A stretch of 64,000 bases of DNA from Caulobacter sp. 602-1. GTDB lineage: Bacteria > Pseudomonadota > Alphaproteobacteria > Caulobacterales > Caulobacteraceae. The stretch spans positions 207,014 to 271,013 of the forward strand of contig NZ_RRYI01000007.1 in the NCBI RefSeq assembly GCF_003931565.1, read 5' to 3'. How positions within the stretch are numbered: position 1 is the stretch's first letter; each line of letters opens with the position of its first letter. The translations under genes were made by a program, and so were the position numbers. The notes below the pieces were generated by a model. The model was not told the origin of the DNA and ran no database searches. It was given only the letters and a program-made list of their open reading frames with translations. Below, piece by piece: positions 15,704 to 23,398 of this stretch.

Positions 15704-15825
15704 ACGCCAGTCCCCCTTAGCGATCGTAACGCGAAGCACGACCGTTTCGATCCCATCCCCGTGACATTTTGGAGGCAGGGCCTGGAGAAGGGGAAGAGCA
15801 TATCGGCGCGGCGGCGCGAACAAGC

Positions 15826-15854
15826 AAAAAGCCCGAGGCGAACCCCGGGCTTTT
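15826..15854 (-). terminator. Terminator of tRNA-His
   Basis: A GC-rich stem around GCCCGAGG/CCCCGGGC, followed on the minus strand by TTTTT. It begins 14 bases past the tRNA 3' end. Confidence 0.75.
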
Positions 15855-15867
15855 CAAAGGCTTGCGA

Positions 15868-15944
15868 TGGTACCACCTCTCGGGCTCGAACCGAGGACCT
15901 CTAGATCCACAATCTAGCGCTCTAACCAACTGAGCTAAGGCGGC
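15868..15944 (-). tRNA. tRNA-His (GUG)
   Basis: A 77-base cloverleaf: acceptor GCCGCCT with AGGTGGT, D arm GCTC/GAGC, anticodon stem CTAGA/TCTAG around loop TTGTGGA (anticodon GTG), T arm CTCGG/CCGAG with TTCGAGC, and encoded CCA. The discriminator is A73 and the genomic base before position 1 is not a paired G-1. That agrees with the alphaproteobacterial type of tRNA-His, whose HisRS does not need G-1:C73. Confidence 0.97.
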
Positions 15945-16034
15945 GTATCGCGAGGCGCTGTCTTTAGTCGGATCGGCCCCCAGGATCAAGCGCCGAACCG
16001 GACGATTTTCACATGAAAACGCCCCTCCAACAAG

Positions 16035-16064
16035 AAAACGCCCCGGAGTCGAAACTCCGGGGCG
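16035..16064 (-). terminator. Terminator of the exbB-exbD-tonB operon
   Basis: Eleven-base perfect stem (16039-16049 with 16054-16064) with a four-base loop (CGAA on the plus strand, TTCG in the transcript), followed on the minus strand by TTTT. It is 30 bases past the tonB stop. Confidence 0.85.
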
Positions 16065-16093
16065 CTTCTTTGTCGTTTGCTTGCGTCCAGCCC

Positions 16094-16825
16094 CTATTGC
16101 GGGACTTGGAACACCAGCGGGACGGTCACCTGGCCACCGTCGACGGGCGCGCCGTCGAGGGTCTTCGGCTTCATCCGGAACAGGCGCGACAGCTTGATAG
16201 CCGCATCGCCAAAGCCCATGTCGGCGGGCGATTCCGAGACGATCGAACAGCCTTCCAGCGTACCGCGAGCCGTCACGGTGCACGAGATCGTCGCACGACC
16301 GCTGACTTCCATCCGTTGAGCACGGTCCGGGTAGTACCGGGCCATGTCATCGCCGGAGGGCTTGCGGGCCCAGTCCGGACGCGTGATGACCGACGCGCGA
16401 GCCGGCGGAGCCGTCGGCACCGGCGGGACCGCCGAGATCACCGGCGGAGCCGTGGTCTCGACCCGCTTTTCAACGGGCGGGATCGGCAGCGGCGGCGGCG
16501 GCGTCACATCCGGAGGCGGAGCCACCGGGGGACGCGGCTGGACCACTGCCGGAGGCGGCGGCGGCTCGTTAGTCGGCGGCGGCGGCGGAGGAGGCGGCGG
16601 AGGCGGCGGCGGAGGCGGAGGCAACTCCACATCCACGGCTTCGTCCGAGTACTCCTGGAACACCGCTTCGAACTTCTGCTTCGCCAGATAGGCGAAGAGC
16701 AATCCGTGCAGACCGCAGACCACGATCAGGGCGACGCCGAATGGCCCCATGCCCTTCTTGCGACGCGGGCCGTCCGAGGTGAGCGGATCGTAGTGGCGAT
16801 GCTCGGGCGTATTTTGTTCAGCCAT
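16094..16825 (-). CDS. tonB: TonB-family energy transducer
   Basis: TonB links inner-membrane proton flow to outer-membrane receptors. The 243-residue protein has a cytoplasmic N-terminus, one transmembrane helix (about 29-47, FGVALIVVCGLHGLLFAYLA), a periplasmic proline-rich spacer that starts with 16 consecutive prolines at about residues 69-84, and a C-terminal TonB domain (about 165-243) with YPDRAQRMEVSGRATISCTV and VTVPLVFQVP. The spacer has few Lys-Pro or Glu-Pro repeats compared with enteric TonB. It is third in the exbB-exbD-tonB operon. The two TonB-dependent receptors at 47-55 kb are possible clients. Confidence 0.93.
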   Translation of the reverse strand: MAEQNTPEHRHYDPLTSDGPRRKKGMGPFGVALIVVCGLHGLLFAYLAKQKFEAVFQEYSDEAVDVELPPPPPPPPPPPPPPPPTNEPPPPPAVVQPRPPVAPPPDVTPPPPLPIPPVEKRVETTAPPVISAVPPVPTAPPARASVITRPDWARKPSGDDMARYYPDRAQRMEVSGRATISCTVTARGTLEGCSIVSESPADMGFGDAAIKLSRLFRMKPKTLDGAPVDGGQVTVPLVFQVPQ

Positions 16826-16839
16826 GCAGCACCCCTACC

Positions 16840-17271
16840 CTAGCTATCATCCCGGCCAACGAGAGCCACGCTGTAGAAGCCGTTATCCTGGAGGGTGTTC
16901 ATCACCTCCATGAAAGCCCCGTAGCGAACCTTTTCGTCGGCCCGGATGAAGATGCGCTCCTTGGACGGATCACGTCGGCCAATGTTCTTGGCGATGTCCT
17001 GTCCCATCTCGTCCACGGTGGTCGGGAAATCCCCAATGAAGATCTGCCCGGACTGTTTGATCGAGATGTAAACCGGCTTCGGCGGGTTTGGAGATGCTTT
17101 CGCCACCGCCGGCGGCAGGTTCACTTCGACCGACACGGAGGCCAGCGGAGCGGCCACCATGAAGATGATCAGAAGCACCAGCATAACGTCCACGAAGGGC
17201 GTAACGTTGATGTCGCTGTTCTGTTCGACGTTGAACCTGTCGCCCCCACCGCCTGAAAGTTTGGCGGCCAT
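16840..17271 (-). CDS. exbD: Biopolymer transporter ExbD/TolR
   Basis: The 143-residue protein has one transmembrane helix (about 26-46, VDVMLVLLIIFMVAAPLA) preceded by DINVTPFVD, where the Asp in FVDVMLVLL is the conserved proton-pathway residue. The periplasmic domain follows (IFIRADEKVRYGAFMEVMNTLQDNGF). It lies five bases after exbB and 14 before tonB. Linkage to tonB rather than tolA/tolB favours ExbD over TolR. Confidence 0.95.
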   Translation of the reverse strand: MAAKLSGGGGDRFNVEQNSDINVTPFVDVMLVLLIIFMVAAPLASVSVEVNLPPAVAKASPNPPKPVYISIKQSGQIFIGDFPTTVDEMGQDIAKNIGRRDPSKERIFIRADEKVRYGAFMEVMNTLQDNGFYSVALVGRDDS

Positions 17272-17276
17272 GGGTG

Positions 17277-18182
17277 TTACGCCCCCTTGTCGAGCTGACG
17301 CGAGATGGCGTTCATCAGTTCAGCAACGAAACCTTCCGAGCGGGTGCCGTAACCCGAGATGCGGGTCTGGAAGTAGTTGTAGAAGATAACGGCCGGGATA
17401 GCGGCGAACAGACCGATACCGGTGGCGAGCAGCGCTTCAGCGATACCCGGCGCCACGACGGCGAGGTTGGTCGTGTTGGTGTTCGCGATGCCGATGAACG
17501 ACGTCATGATGCCGTACACCGTACCGAACAGACCGATGAACGGACCAGCCGAACCGACCGAGGCCAGGAACACCATGCCGCCCGACAGGCGCTTGGCCAG
17601 CGAGGCTTGCACCGCGTTGATGGCGTAGGTGGCGCGAGCCAGCGTCGAGTCACGGTGTTCGCCAGCGACGGCCAGACCAGCTTGACGCGACAGCTCAACT
17701 TCCTGCGAAGCGGCGGCGGCCATGTCGGCCATCGGGTTGCCTTCGAATTCTTCCGACGAGCTGATGCGCGCGATGTCGGCGATCGAGCGAGCGCCGCGGA
17801 AGGCTTCCAGGAACTTGTCCGATTGCTTGTTCAGGCCAGCGAACTCGAAAATCTTGGTGAGCAGCAGCACCCACGAGAAGACCGAGGCCAGCAGCAGGCC
17901 GATCATGACGACCTTAACGACGGCGCCAGCGGCGAGGAACATGCCGACGGGCGTCAGCGAGTGGCCGCCCTTCTTTTCGCCTTCAGCTTCGGCGGTGTCA
18001 GCCGGCGGAGCTTCCGGAGCCGGGGTCGCGGCCGGAGCGGCGGCGGCGTCGGCGGGAGCGGCTTGCGTGGAGGAGGCGGCGGCGGGAGCCGAGGCGTCCT
18101 GGGCAAAAGCCGGGGCGCTCGCCATCAGCGCCATGGCGCCGACGAGAGCGATGAGGGGGGTCTTCCGTTTAATGTCGAGCAT
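17277..18182 (-). CDS. exbB: MotA/TolQ/ExbB proton channel protein
   Basis: The 301-residue protein begins with a signal peptide (MLDIKRKTPLIALVGAMALM, cleavage after AFA), an Ala/Pro-rich periplasmic stretch to about residue 75, then three transmembrane segments (about 80-105, 190-215, 235-260). The core GSAGPFIGLFGTVYGIMTSF and IAEALLATGIGLFAAIPAVIFYN are the ExbB/TolQ signature. The N-terminal extension is the long ExbB type seen in several proteobacteria. ATG 18182 was chosen because the signal peptide starts there. First gene of the operon; the promoter must lie in the 570-base gap upstream. Confidence 0.95.
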   Translation of the reverse strand: MLDIKRKTPLIALVGAMALMASAPAFAQDASAPAAASSTQAAPADAAAAPAATPAPEAPPADTAEAEGEKKGGHSLTPVGMFLAAGAVVKVVMIGLLLASVFSWVLLLTKIFEFAGLNKQSDKFLEAFRGARSIADIARISSSEEFEGNPMADMAAAASQEVELSRQAGLAVAGEHRDSTLARATYAINAVQASLAKRLSGGMVFLASVGSAGPFIGLFGTVYGIMTSFIGIANTNTTNLAVVAPGIAEALLATGIGLFAAIPAVIFYNYFQTRISGYGTRSEGFVAELMNAISRQLDKGA

Positions 18183-18750
18183 CTGTCGCCAGTTCCTGAT
18201 TGGTCTAGCACGTTTGGACCGAGGGTCGTCGCGCGAGAGCGTCTCCACCCTAACTCTGAATAGCCCACCTGGCGGTCGATTGCTCTTCCAACCTGGCGGA
18301 CCCGCTTCGCTGCGCTCGACCCGTTACGCCCCTCGCGAGGACCAAGGCCTCCAGAAGGATCGTTTCGAAGCGCGGGCAACCGACGCCCCGTTGGGGCTCC
18401 GGTCTTACCGCAATGTTAGAATTGCGGCTGTGGTCCTTTGGCAACCCCTTTTCGCACCGTCAAGGGGATCATTTGGGCACAAATGCATCGTCGACGGCCG
18501 CCCCCCCCCGGCCTCACCGCAGCGCACAAAAGGGTTTTCCGGAAAAAGGGGCGGTTTTTCCCTAGCAACGAGAAAAACCATGCTGCATCGCAGCATAGCA
18601 ATAAAACGCCGGTCGATGAAGAAAGGCGCCTGCCCTCTCAGCAGGTGGTGCGCCCCGGCGGTGGGTCAACCGCCATCATGACAGGAAAACGACAACGCGA
18701 CCGGCCTGGTTCCAGGGCGGTCCGAGAAGGAATCCGGCTTACAAAGAAAG
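18183..18750. other. Long non-coding gap upstream of exbB
   Basis: No convincing gene. It must carry the exbB promoter on the minus strand. Visible structure is limited to a nine-C run at 18501-18509 flanked by GGCCG/GGCC and a 7-base inverted repeat ATGCTGC/GCAGCAT at 18580-18596. I see no unambiguous Fur box. Confidence 0.5.
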
Positions 18751-18826
18751 TGGTGCCTGGGACCGGAATCGAACCAGTGACACGCGGATTTTCAATCCGC
18801 TGCTCTACCAACTGAGCTACCCAGGC
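18751..18826 (-). tRNA. tRNA-Phe (GAA)
   Basis: A 76-base cloverleaf: acceptor GCCTGGG with CCCAGGC, D arm GCTC/GAGC, anticodon stem GCGGA/TCCGC around TTGAAAA (anticodon GAA), T arm CTGGT-TTCGATT-CCGGT... consistent with standard pairing, and encoded CCA. It lies 98 bases after yacG, the usual alphaproteobacterial arrangement. Confidence 0.97.
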
Positions 18827-18924
18827 ATCTAGCGTTCGGCGGTCGAAACCGCCTCGGCGACCTCGCTCTGCAGCGAGGAGCCGGGTCTATAAGTGAGGCC
18901 GGATGGGATGTCCAGCGCCCTTTT

Positions 18925-19098
18925 TCATTCTCTGTGGATGTCTTCGGACAGAGGATTTTCGTCGTCGCCCTCGCCGCCCGGGACGACATAGCGGTCGCTC
19001 AGCCAGCGCTGCAGGTCGACGTCCGCGCAACGCTTGGAACAGAAGGGACGGAAAGCCGGATCGACCGGCTTGCCGCAGGTGGGGCACCCCGTGCTCAT
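18925..19098 (-). CDS. yacG: DNA gyrase inhibitor/zinc-binding protein YacG
   Basis: A 57-residue protein. It opens MSTGCPTCGKPVDPAFRPFC and continues SKRCADVDLQRWLSDRY, giving a CxxC and a CxxxC that together form the YacG zinc finger, followed by an acidic tail (GGEGDDENPLSEDIHRE). In E. coli YacG binds GyrB and blocks its DNA binding. The start codon overlaps the stop of the RNase E/G-like gene by four bases (ATGA), so translation is coupled. Last gene of the infA-maf-rng-yacG run. Confidence 0.93.
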   Translation of the reverse strand: MSTGCPTCGKPVDPAFRPFCSKRCADVDLQRWLSDRYVVPGGEGDDENPLSEDIHRE

Positions 19099-20141
19099 GT
19101 GACGGACACCTCAAGACGGTCGACCGGCCAGTCCGATCGGGATTCGATGACGAAACGACGACCCAGGCGCTCGGCGACGCCGGCGTCCAGCTCGCGCGTG
19201 AAAGCCTCTGCCACGACGGGCGCGCAACGGCCCGTTAGACGGCCGCCGGGGTCCGCCCTGCCCTCGCGCTCCAGCGCTCGCGCCAGGCGTCGGGCGACAT
19301 GGCGGGGATTCGCCGCCCCGCTCGGCGTCAGCAGGCGGTCGAGAATCGGCGGCGCGCGGCGCGGGATGATCATCTCCAGCGTGCCGAACTTGCTGATCGC
19401 CCCGATTCCCACACCAGGGTTATCCGGGGAGAAGGCGTTGCGGGCGGCCGTCGTCAGGGCCTGACCATCATGTCCTCGGCCGACGAGGTCGAAGACGACG
19501 ATGCCGCCCAGCCCTTTCAGCCGCAACACGCGGGCCCCGACGCCGAGCGCGGCCATGTTGGCCTGGCGGGCGGCGCGCTTCGAATCGCCGGCCTCGCGGC
19601 CGCCCAGATCGACGTCGATCGCCGTCAGGGCCCGCGTCGGCTCCACGGCGATGTCGCCCCCGCCCGGCAGGGCGAAAACCACCGCCAAAGCGTCGGCCTC
19701 GGCCTCCTCGACGGCCAGGAGCGCCTTGTCGCCGGTCGTGGGCGACCCAGCCTTCACGGCCTGGCGCAGGCGTTCCTCGACCGACGACGCGGCCTCCAGC
19801 ACGCGCGGCTCGCCCTCCCCTTCGGCGACAAAGCGGGCCACAGCGGCCTTGTCGGCGCGCGAGGCGGTCTTGATCTCGATCTCGACCAATCCGCCCTCGA
19901 CAAGCCTGGGCATGTCGGGCCGCAGCGGCAGGATCACGTCCTGGCCGCCCGGCAGGGCCACAAAGGCCGCGTTGAAGGCTTTCTCGATCGACTTGATACG
20001 GGCCACCCCCCGCACGCCCTCGGCGTCCAGCGGATCGTCGGTAGGCCAGGCCACAAACAGGCGCTCGGGGCGGCCATCCAGGGTCACAACGCCGACCGTC
20101 TCGCCGACGCCCTTGTGAAGATAGGCTCTGCGCTCGCTCAC
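19095..20141 (-). CDS. Ribonuclease E/G family protein (short form)
   Basis: The 348-residue protein has an S1-like N-terminal region (RRAYLHKGVGETVG, KSIEKAFNAAFVALPGGQDVILP) and the RNase E/G catalytic part with Asp176 in TAIDVDLG and Asp218 in GGIVVFDLVGRG, which correspond to the two metal-binding aspartates of RNase E. The C-terminal zinc-link cysteines and small domain of full-length RNase G are absent, and there is no scaffold tail. I chose GTG 20141, which overlaps the maf stop in a GTGA; no ATG fits. In alphaproteobacteria this short paralogue accompanies maf and yacG. RNA targets are unknown. Confidence 0.85.
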   Translation of the reverse strand: MSERRAYLHKGVGETVGVVTLDGRPERLFVAWPTDDPLDAEGVRGVARIKSIEKAFNAAFVALPGGQDVILPLRPDMPRLVEGGLVEIEIKTASRADKAAVARFVAEGEGEPRVLEAASSVEERLRQAVKAGSPTTGDKALLAVEEAEADALAVVFALPGGGDIAVEPTRALTAIDVDLGGREAGDSKRAARQANMAALGVGARVLRLKGLGGIVVFDLVGRGHDGQALTTAARNAFSPDNPGVGIGAISKFGTLEMIIPRRAPPILDRLLTPSGAANPRHVARRLARALEREGRADPGGRLTGRCAPVVAEAFTRELDAGVAERLGRRFVIESRSDWPVDRLEVSVT

Positions 20142-20746
20142 GTCGGCTCGCCCTTGGCGTGATACCCCAGGCCTTCCAGCAGGTTCAGGGTCTCGTATAG
20201 CGGCAGACCCACGACGCTGGGATAGGAGCCTTGCAGGTCGGTGATGAAGCCGCCGGCCATGCCCTGGACGCCATAGCCGCCCGCCTTGCCCTTCCACTGG
20301 CCGCCTTCGACATAGGCGTCGCGCTCGGCGTCGGTCAGGCGCTTGAAGCCGACCTTGGTCTCGACCAGGCGCGAGCCCATGCGGCCGTCGGGCGCGATCA
20401 GGGCCACCCCGGTCAACACCTTGTGGTTCCGACCGGACAGCAGTTTCAGGCAATAGAGGACGTCGGCCTCGGTCTCGGCCTTGGGCAGGATGCGGCGGCC
20501 GACGGCCACCACCGTATCGGCGGCCAGGACGAAGTCGCCAGGCGCGCGCGCGGCGACGGCGCGCGCCTTCTCTTGCGCCAGACGCAGGGCGTGGCGGCGC
20601 GGGGTCTCGTCGCGCAGCGGACTTTCGTCGATGTCGGCGGGATCGACCCGGTCGGGCGTAACGCCGACCTGGGCCAGCAGGTCGAGGCGCCGCGGGCTCG
20701 CGCTGGCCAGGACCAGCGATGGCCGGGCGGCCATCTCGGGAGCCAC
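20138..20746 (-). CDS. maf: Maf family nucleoside triphosphate pyrophosphatase
   Basis: Maf enzymes hydrolyse non-canonical or excess nucleotides (dTTP, UTP, modified pyrimidines) to monophosphates. The 202-residue protein has the phosphate-binding opening LVLASASPRRLDLLAQVG, ADTVVAVGRRILPKA with the metal-binding Asp, LLSGRNHKVLTGV, and GKAGGYGVQGMAGGFI near the C-terminus. Length is standard. It starts seven bases after infA and overlaps the RNase gene by four bases. Confidence 0.95.
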   Translation of the reverse strand: MAPEMAARPSLVLASASPRRLDLLAQVGVTPDRVDPADIDESPLRDETPRRHALRLAQEKARAVAARAPGDFVLAADTVVAVGRRILPKAETEADVLYCLKLLSGRNHKVLTGVALIAPDGRMGSRLVETKVGFKRLTDAERDAYVEGGQWKGKAGGYGVQGMAGGFITDLQGSYPSVVGLPLYETLNLLEGLGYHAKGEPT

Positions 20747-20753
20747 GGGCGTC

Positions 20754-20972
20754 CTACTTGAAGCGGTAGGTGATACGGCCCTTGGTCAGGTCGTAGGGGG
20801 TCATCTCGACCAGGACCTTGTCGCCGGCCAGCACGCGGATGCGGTTCTTGCGCATCTTGCCGGCGGTGTGGGCGATGATCTCGTGCGCGTTCTCAAGCGT
20901 CACCCGGAAGGTGGCGTTCGGCAGCAGTTCGCTGACCGTACCGGGAAACTCGAGCAGTTCTTCCTTAGCCAT
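20754..20972 (-). CDS. infA: Translation initiation factor IF-1
   Basis: The 72-residue S1/OB-fold protein is MAKEELLEFPGTVSELLPNA at the start and ends VEMTPYDLTKGRITYRFK, the universal IF-1 sequence. It binds the 30S A site during initiation. The start ATG 20972 agrees with the family length. It heads the infA-maf-rng-yacG group; 97 bases of non-coding DNA separate it from the phosphatase gene upstream, so it probably has its own promoter. Confidence 0.98.
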   Translation of the reverse strand: MAKEELLEFPGTVSELLPNATFRVTLENAHEIIAHTAGKMRKNRIRVLAGDKVLVEMTPYDLTKGRITYRFK

Positions 20973-21069
20973 CAGGCCTCTCAAATGGAGCGAATCAAAT
21001 AGCCACGAGGGCGCGCTGACGAGCGAGTCAGCACGCGACCTTTCGCGGCGAGGCGCCTCTATAACGCAT

Positions 21070-21525
21070 TCACCCCCCAAACGTCGATGGCGCCCCGAAA
21101 CGTCGTTTAATTTGCTCGGCCAGGCTGTCCCGAACCAGGCGATAGGCCTCCAGCCGGGCCTCGCGCGAACCGTCCGTCAACGTCGGATCATGGGTGGGCC
21201 AATATTCGATCTCGACCGCGCGATCGCGCGACAGCTCGACGGCCCGGTGCTGGGCTTCCGGCGTCAGGGAAACGACGACGTCGAAGCTGTCGTCCTCCAG
21301 CTCGGCGAAGGTCTTGGGCTTGTGGCGCGAGACGTCCAGGCCCAGTTCGTCCATCACCACCACGACGAAGGGGTCGATCCCCTCCCCGGCCGGATCCGAC
21401 TTGAGCCCGCAGGAGTCGACGAACGCCCTGGTCCCGTAGAAGCGTTTGAACAGCCCCTCGGCCATCGGCGAGCGCACGCGGTTGTAGTTGCAGGTGAAGA
21501 GGACGGCGTCCGGGAGCTCCGCCAC
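21070..21525 (-). CDS. Low-molecular-weight phosphatase family protein
   Basis: The 151-residue protein has the LMW tyrosine phosphatase/arsenate reductase P-loop C-x5-R: Cys12 and Arg18 in TCNYNRVRSPMAEGL. The general-acid Asp region is WPTHDPTL. The motif CNYNRVRSPM is typical of the alphaproteobacterial group located beside hisD and infA, whose substrate is unknown. The start lies one base after the UPF0262 stop, so the two are in one operon. Confidence 0.88.
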   Translation of the reverse strand: MAELPDAVLFTCNYNRVRSPMAEGLFKRFYGTRAFVDSCGLKSDPAGEGIDPFVVVVMDELGLDVSRHKPKTFAELEDDSFDVVVSLTPEAQHRAVELSRDRAVEIEYWPTHDPTLTDGSREARLEAYRLVRDSLAEQIKRRFGAPSTFGG

Positions 21526-21526
21526 C

Positions 21527-22006
21527 CTAACCCCGCCAGTGCAGCGCGCAGATTAAGGTGAACAGGCGTCGGGCTGTGTCGAGGTCGGTCTTGACCTTGC
21601 CCTCCAGGCGTTCGCGCAGCAGGTTCGAGCCCTCGTTGTGGAGGCCGCGCCGGCCCATGTCCAAGGCCTCGATCTGCTGCGGCGTCGAACTGCGGATCGC
21701 CGAATAGTAGCTGTCGCAGATCATGAAGTAGTCCTTGATCACCCCCCGGAAGGGCGACAGGGACAGCAGGTGGCGCTTGGCGTAGTCGGGCCCGACGATG
21801 TCGAAGGCCAGGCGGTTCTCGACCAGCGACAGCTTGATGTCGTAGGGGCCGCCGGACGCCTCGGCCGGTTCGAAATAGTTGCCGTCCAGAAGGTCGAAGA
21901 TCGCGACCTGGCGTTCCTGTTCCTGGTCGCGCGAGGCGGCCGCGAGGCTGTCCTCGTCGATCTCGATCGACTTGATCCTGTGGCTGGCGGAGTCGGCGGT
22001 GCTCAT
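21527..22006 (-). CDS. UPF0262 family protein
   Basis: The 159-residue cytoplasmic protein belongs to a conserved alphaproteobacterial family with no known function. Recognisable segments are HRIKSIEIDE near the N-terminus, RQVAIFDLLDGNYF, LSPFRGVIKDYFMICDSYYSAIR and GSNLLRERLEGKVKTDLDTARRLF. No catalytic motif is visible. It lies between hisD (20 bases upstream) and the phosphatase, the order kept across many alphaproteobacteria. Confidence 0.88.
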   Translation of the reverse strand: MSTADSASHRIKSIEIDEDSLAAASRDQEQERQVAIFDLLDGNYFEPAEASGGPYDIKLSLVENRLAFDIVGPDYAKRHLLSLSPFRGVIKDYFMICDSYYSAIRSSTPQQIEALDMGRRGLHNEGSNLLRERLEGKVKTDLDTARRLFTLICALHWRG

Positions 22007-22026
22007 CTATCGCGGACGTTCGCGCG

Positions 22027-23313
22027 TCAGTCGCCCGAAGGCAACCGTATGGACGCCGACAAGGCGTGGGCCGGCAATCCCTCGGCCTTGGCCAGCGCGA
22101 CGGTGTGCGGCCCCAGGACGCCGAACGAGGCCGCGTCGCACTTCACGATCGAGGTGCGCTTGATGAAGTCGTAGATCGACAGGCCCGACTGGAAGCGCGC
22201 CGCGCGACTGGTCGGCAGCACGTGGTTGGAGCCGGCCACATAGTCGCCGATGGCTTCCGGCGTCAGGCGGCCCAGGAAGATCGCGCCGGCGTGGCGCACA
22301 CGGTCGGCCAGGCGCTCCGGGTTCTCCATCGCGAACTCGACGTGCTCGGGCGCGATGGCGTCGACCAGAGCGGGGCTCTCGTCCAGCGGGGCGATGATCA
22401 CCGCGCCGTGGTCGCGCCACGAGGCGGCGGCGTCCTCGCCGGTGGCCAGGGTCTTGAGGCGTTCGATCACGGCGGCCTCGACGGCGCCGGCGAAGCCCGG
22501 ATCGTCGGTGATCAGGATCGACTGGGCGGCCGGATCGTGCTCGGCCTGGCTCAGCAGGTCCGCGGCGATCCAGTCGGGGTTGTTCTGGTTGTCCGCCACC
22601 ACGACGATCTCGGACGGGCCCGCCAGGGCGTCGATCCCGACCACACCGTACAGACGACGCTTGGCGGCGGTGACATAGGCGTTGCCGGGACCGACGATCT
22701 TGTCGACCGGCTGGATGGGACCCGCGCCGTAGGCGAGCGCGGCGACAGCCTGGGCTCCGCCCACTCGCCAGATCTCGGTGACGCCGGCCTCCTTGGCGGC
22801 GGCCAGCACCGCCGGCTGCAGCTTGCCGGGCGGGGTGACCATGGCGATGCGGTCGACGCCGGCCACCTGGGCGGGCACGGCGTTCATCAGCACGGTCGAG
22901 GGATAGGCCGCGCGGCCGCCGGGGACATAGACGCCCACGGCCTCCAGCGCCGTCCAGCGCCAGCCCAGCTCGACGCCGGCCTCGTCGGTCCAGGCCTGGT
23001 CGGCCGGACGCTGGCGGCTGTGATAGGCGCGGATACGGGCGGCGGCGAAGGCGATGGCCTCGCGCACGTCGGCGGGAGTGTCGGCCGCGCCCTGCTCGAT
23101 CTCTTCAGGAGTCACGCGGATCGTCTCGGCGGTCAGCTCGACCTTGTCGAACCGGCGGCCGTAGTCGAGCAGCGCCTCGAGCCCACGGGACTTCACCGCC
23201 TCCAGCACCTCGGCGGCGGCGGCGTCGACATCAGCCGGCGAGCCGCGGCGTTCGTCGAGAAAGGCCTTGAAGGCGGCGGCGAAACCGGGGTCGGTAAAGG
23301 AGAAACGGCGCAT
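22027..23313 (-). CDS. hisD: Histidinol dehydrogenase
   Basis: HisD oxidises L-histidinol to L-histidine in two NAD-dependent steps. The 428-residue sequence has the family hallmarks GVYVPGGRAAYPSTVLMN, VGGAQAVAALAYG, DKIVGPGNAYVTAAKR, AGPSEIVVVAD, LLSQAEHDP and EHVEFAMENP (zinc and catalytic His/Glu residues). Length is standard. It is isolated from other his genes and heads the housekeeping block that continues to yacG. The upstream gap is 85 bases. Confidence 0.97.
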   Translation of the reverse strand: MRRFSFTDPGFAAAFKAFLDERRGSPADVDAAAAEVLEAVKSRGLEALLDYGRRFDKVELTAETIRVTPEEIEQGAADTPADVREAIAFAAARIRAYHSRQRPADQAWTDEAGVELGWRWTALEAVGVYVPGGRAAYPSTVLMNAVPAQVAGVDRIAMVTPPGKLQPAVLAAAKEAGVTEIWRVGGAQAVAALAYGAGPIQPVDKIVGPGNAYVTAAKRRLYGVVGIDALAGPSEIVVVADNQNNPDWIAADLLSQAEHDPAAQSILITDDPGFAGAVEAAVIERLKTLATGEDAAASWRDHGAVIIAPLDESPALVDAIAPEHVEFAMENPERLADRVRHAGAIFLGRLTPEAIGDYVAGSNHVLPTSRAARFQSGLSIYDFIKRTSIVKCDAASFGVLGPHTVALAKAEGLPAHALSASIRLPSGD

Positions 23314-23398
23314 GGGGTCTAAATGCGGCTTTTGTGGCGGTAGGCAAGGCCTTTCGACGCCCTCCTCCCCGTCGATGAGGAAAGGAAAGCGATCGCGA

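Noticed and set aside
16344..16691. Gly-rich plus-strand frame opposite tonB
   Set aside because: The glycine run is the complement of the 16-proline stretch in TonB.
18501..18509. Nine-C run as a phase-variable tract
   Set aside because: It is in non-coding DNA far from a start codon, with no promoter spacing argument.
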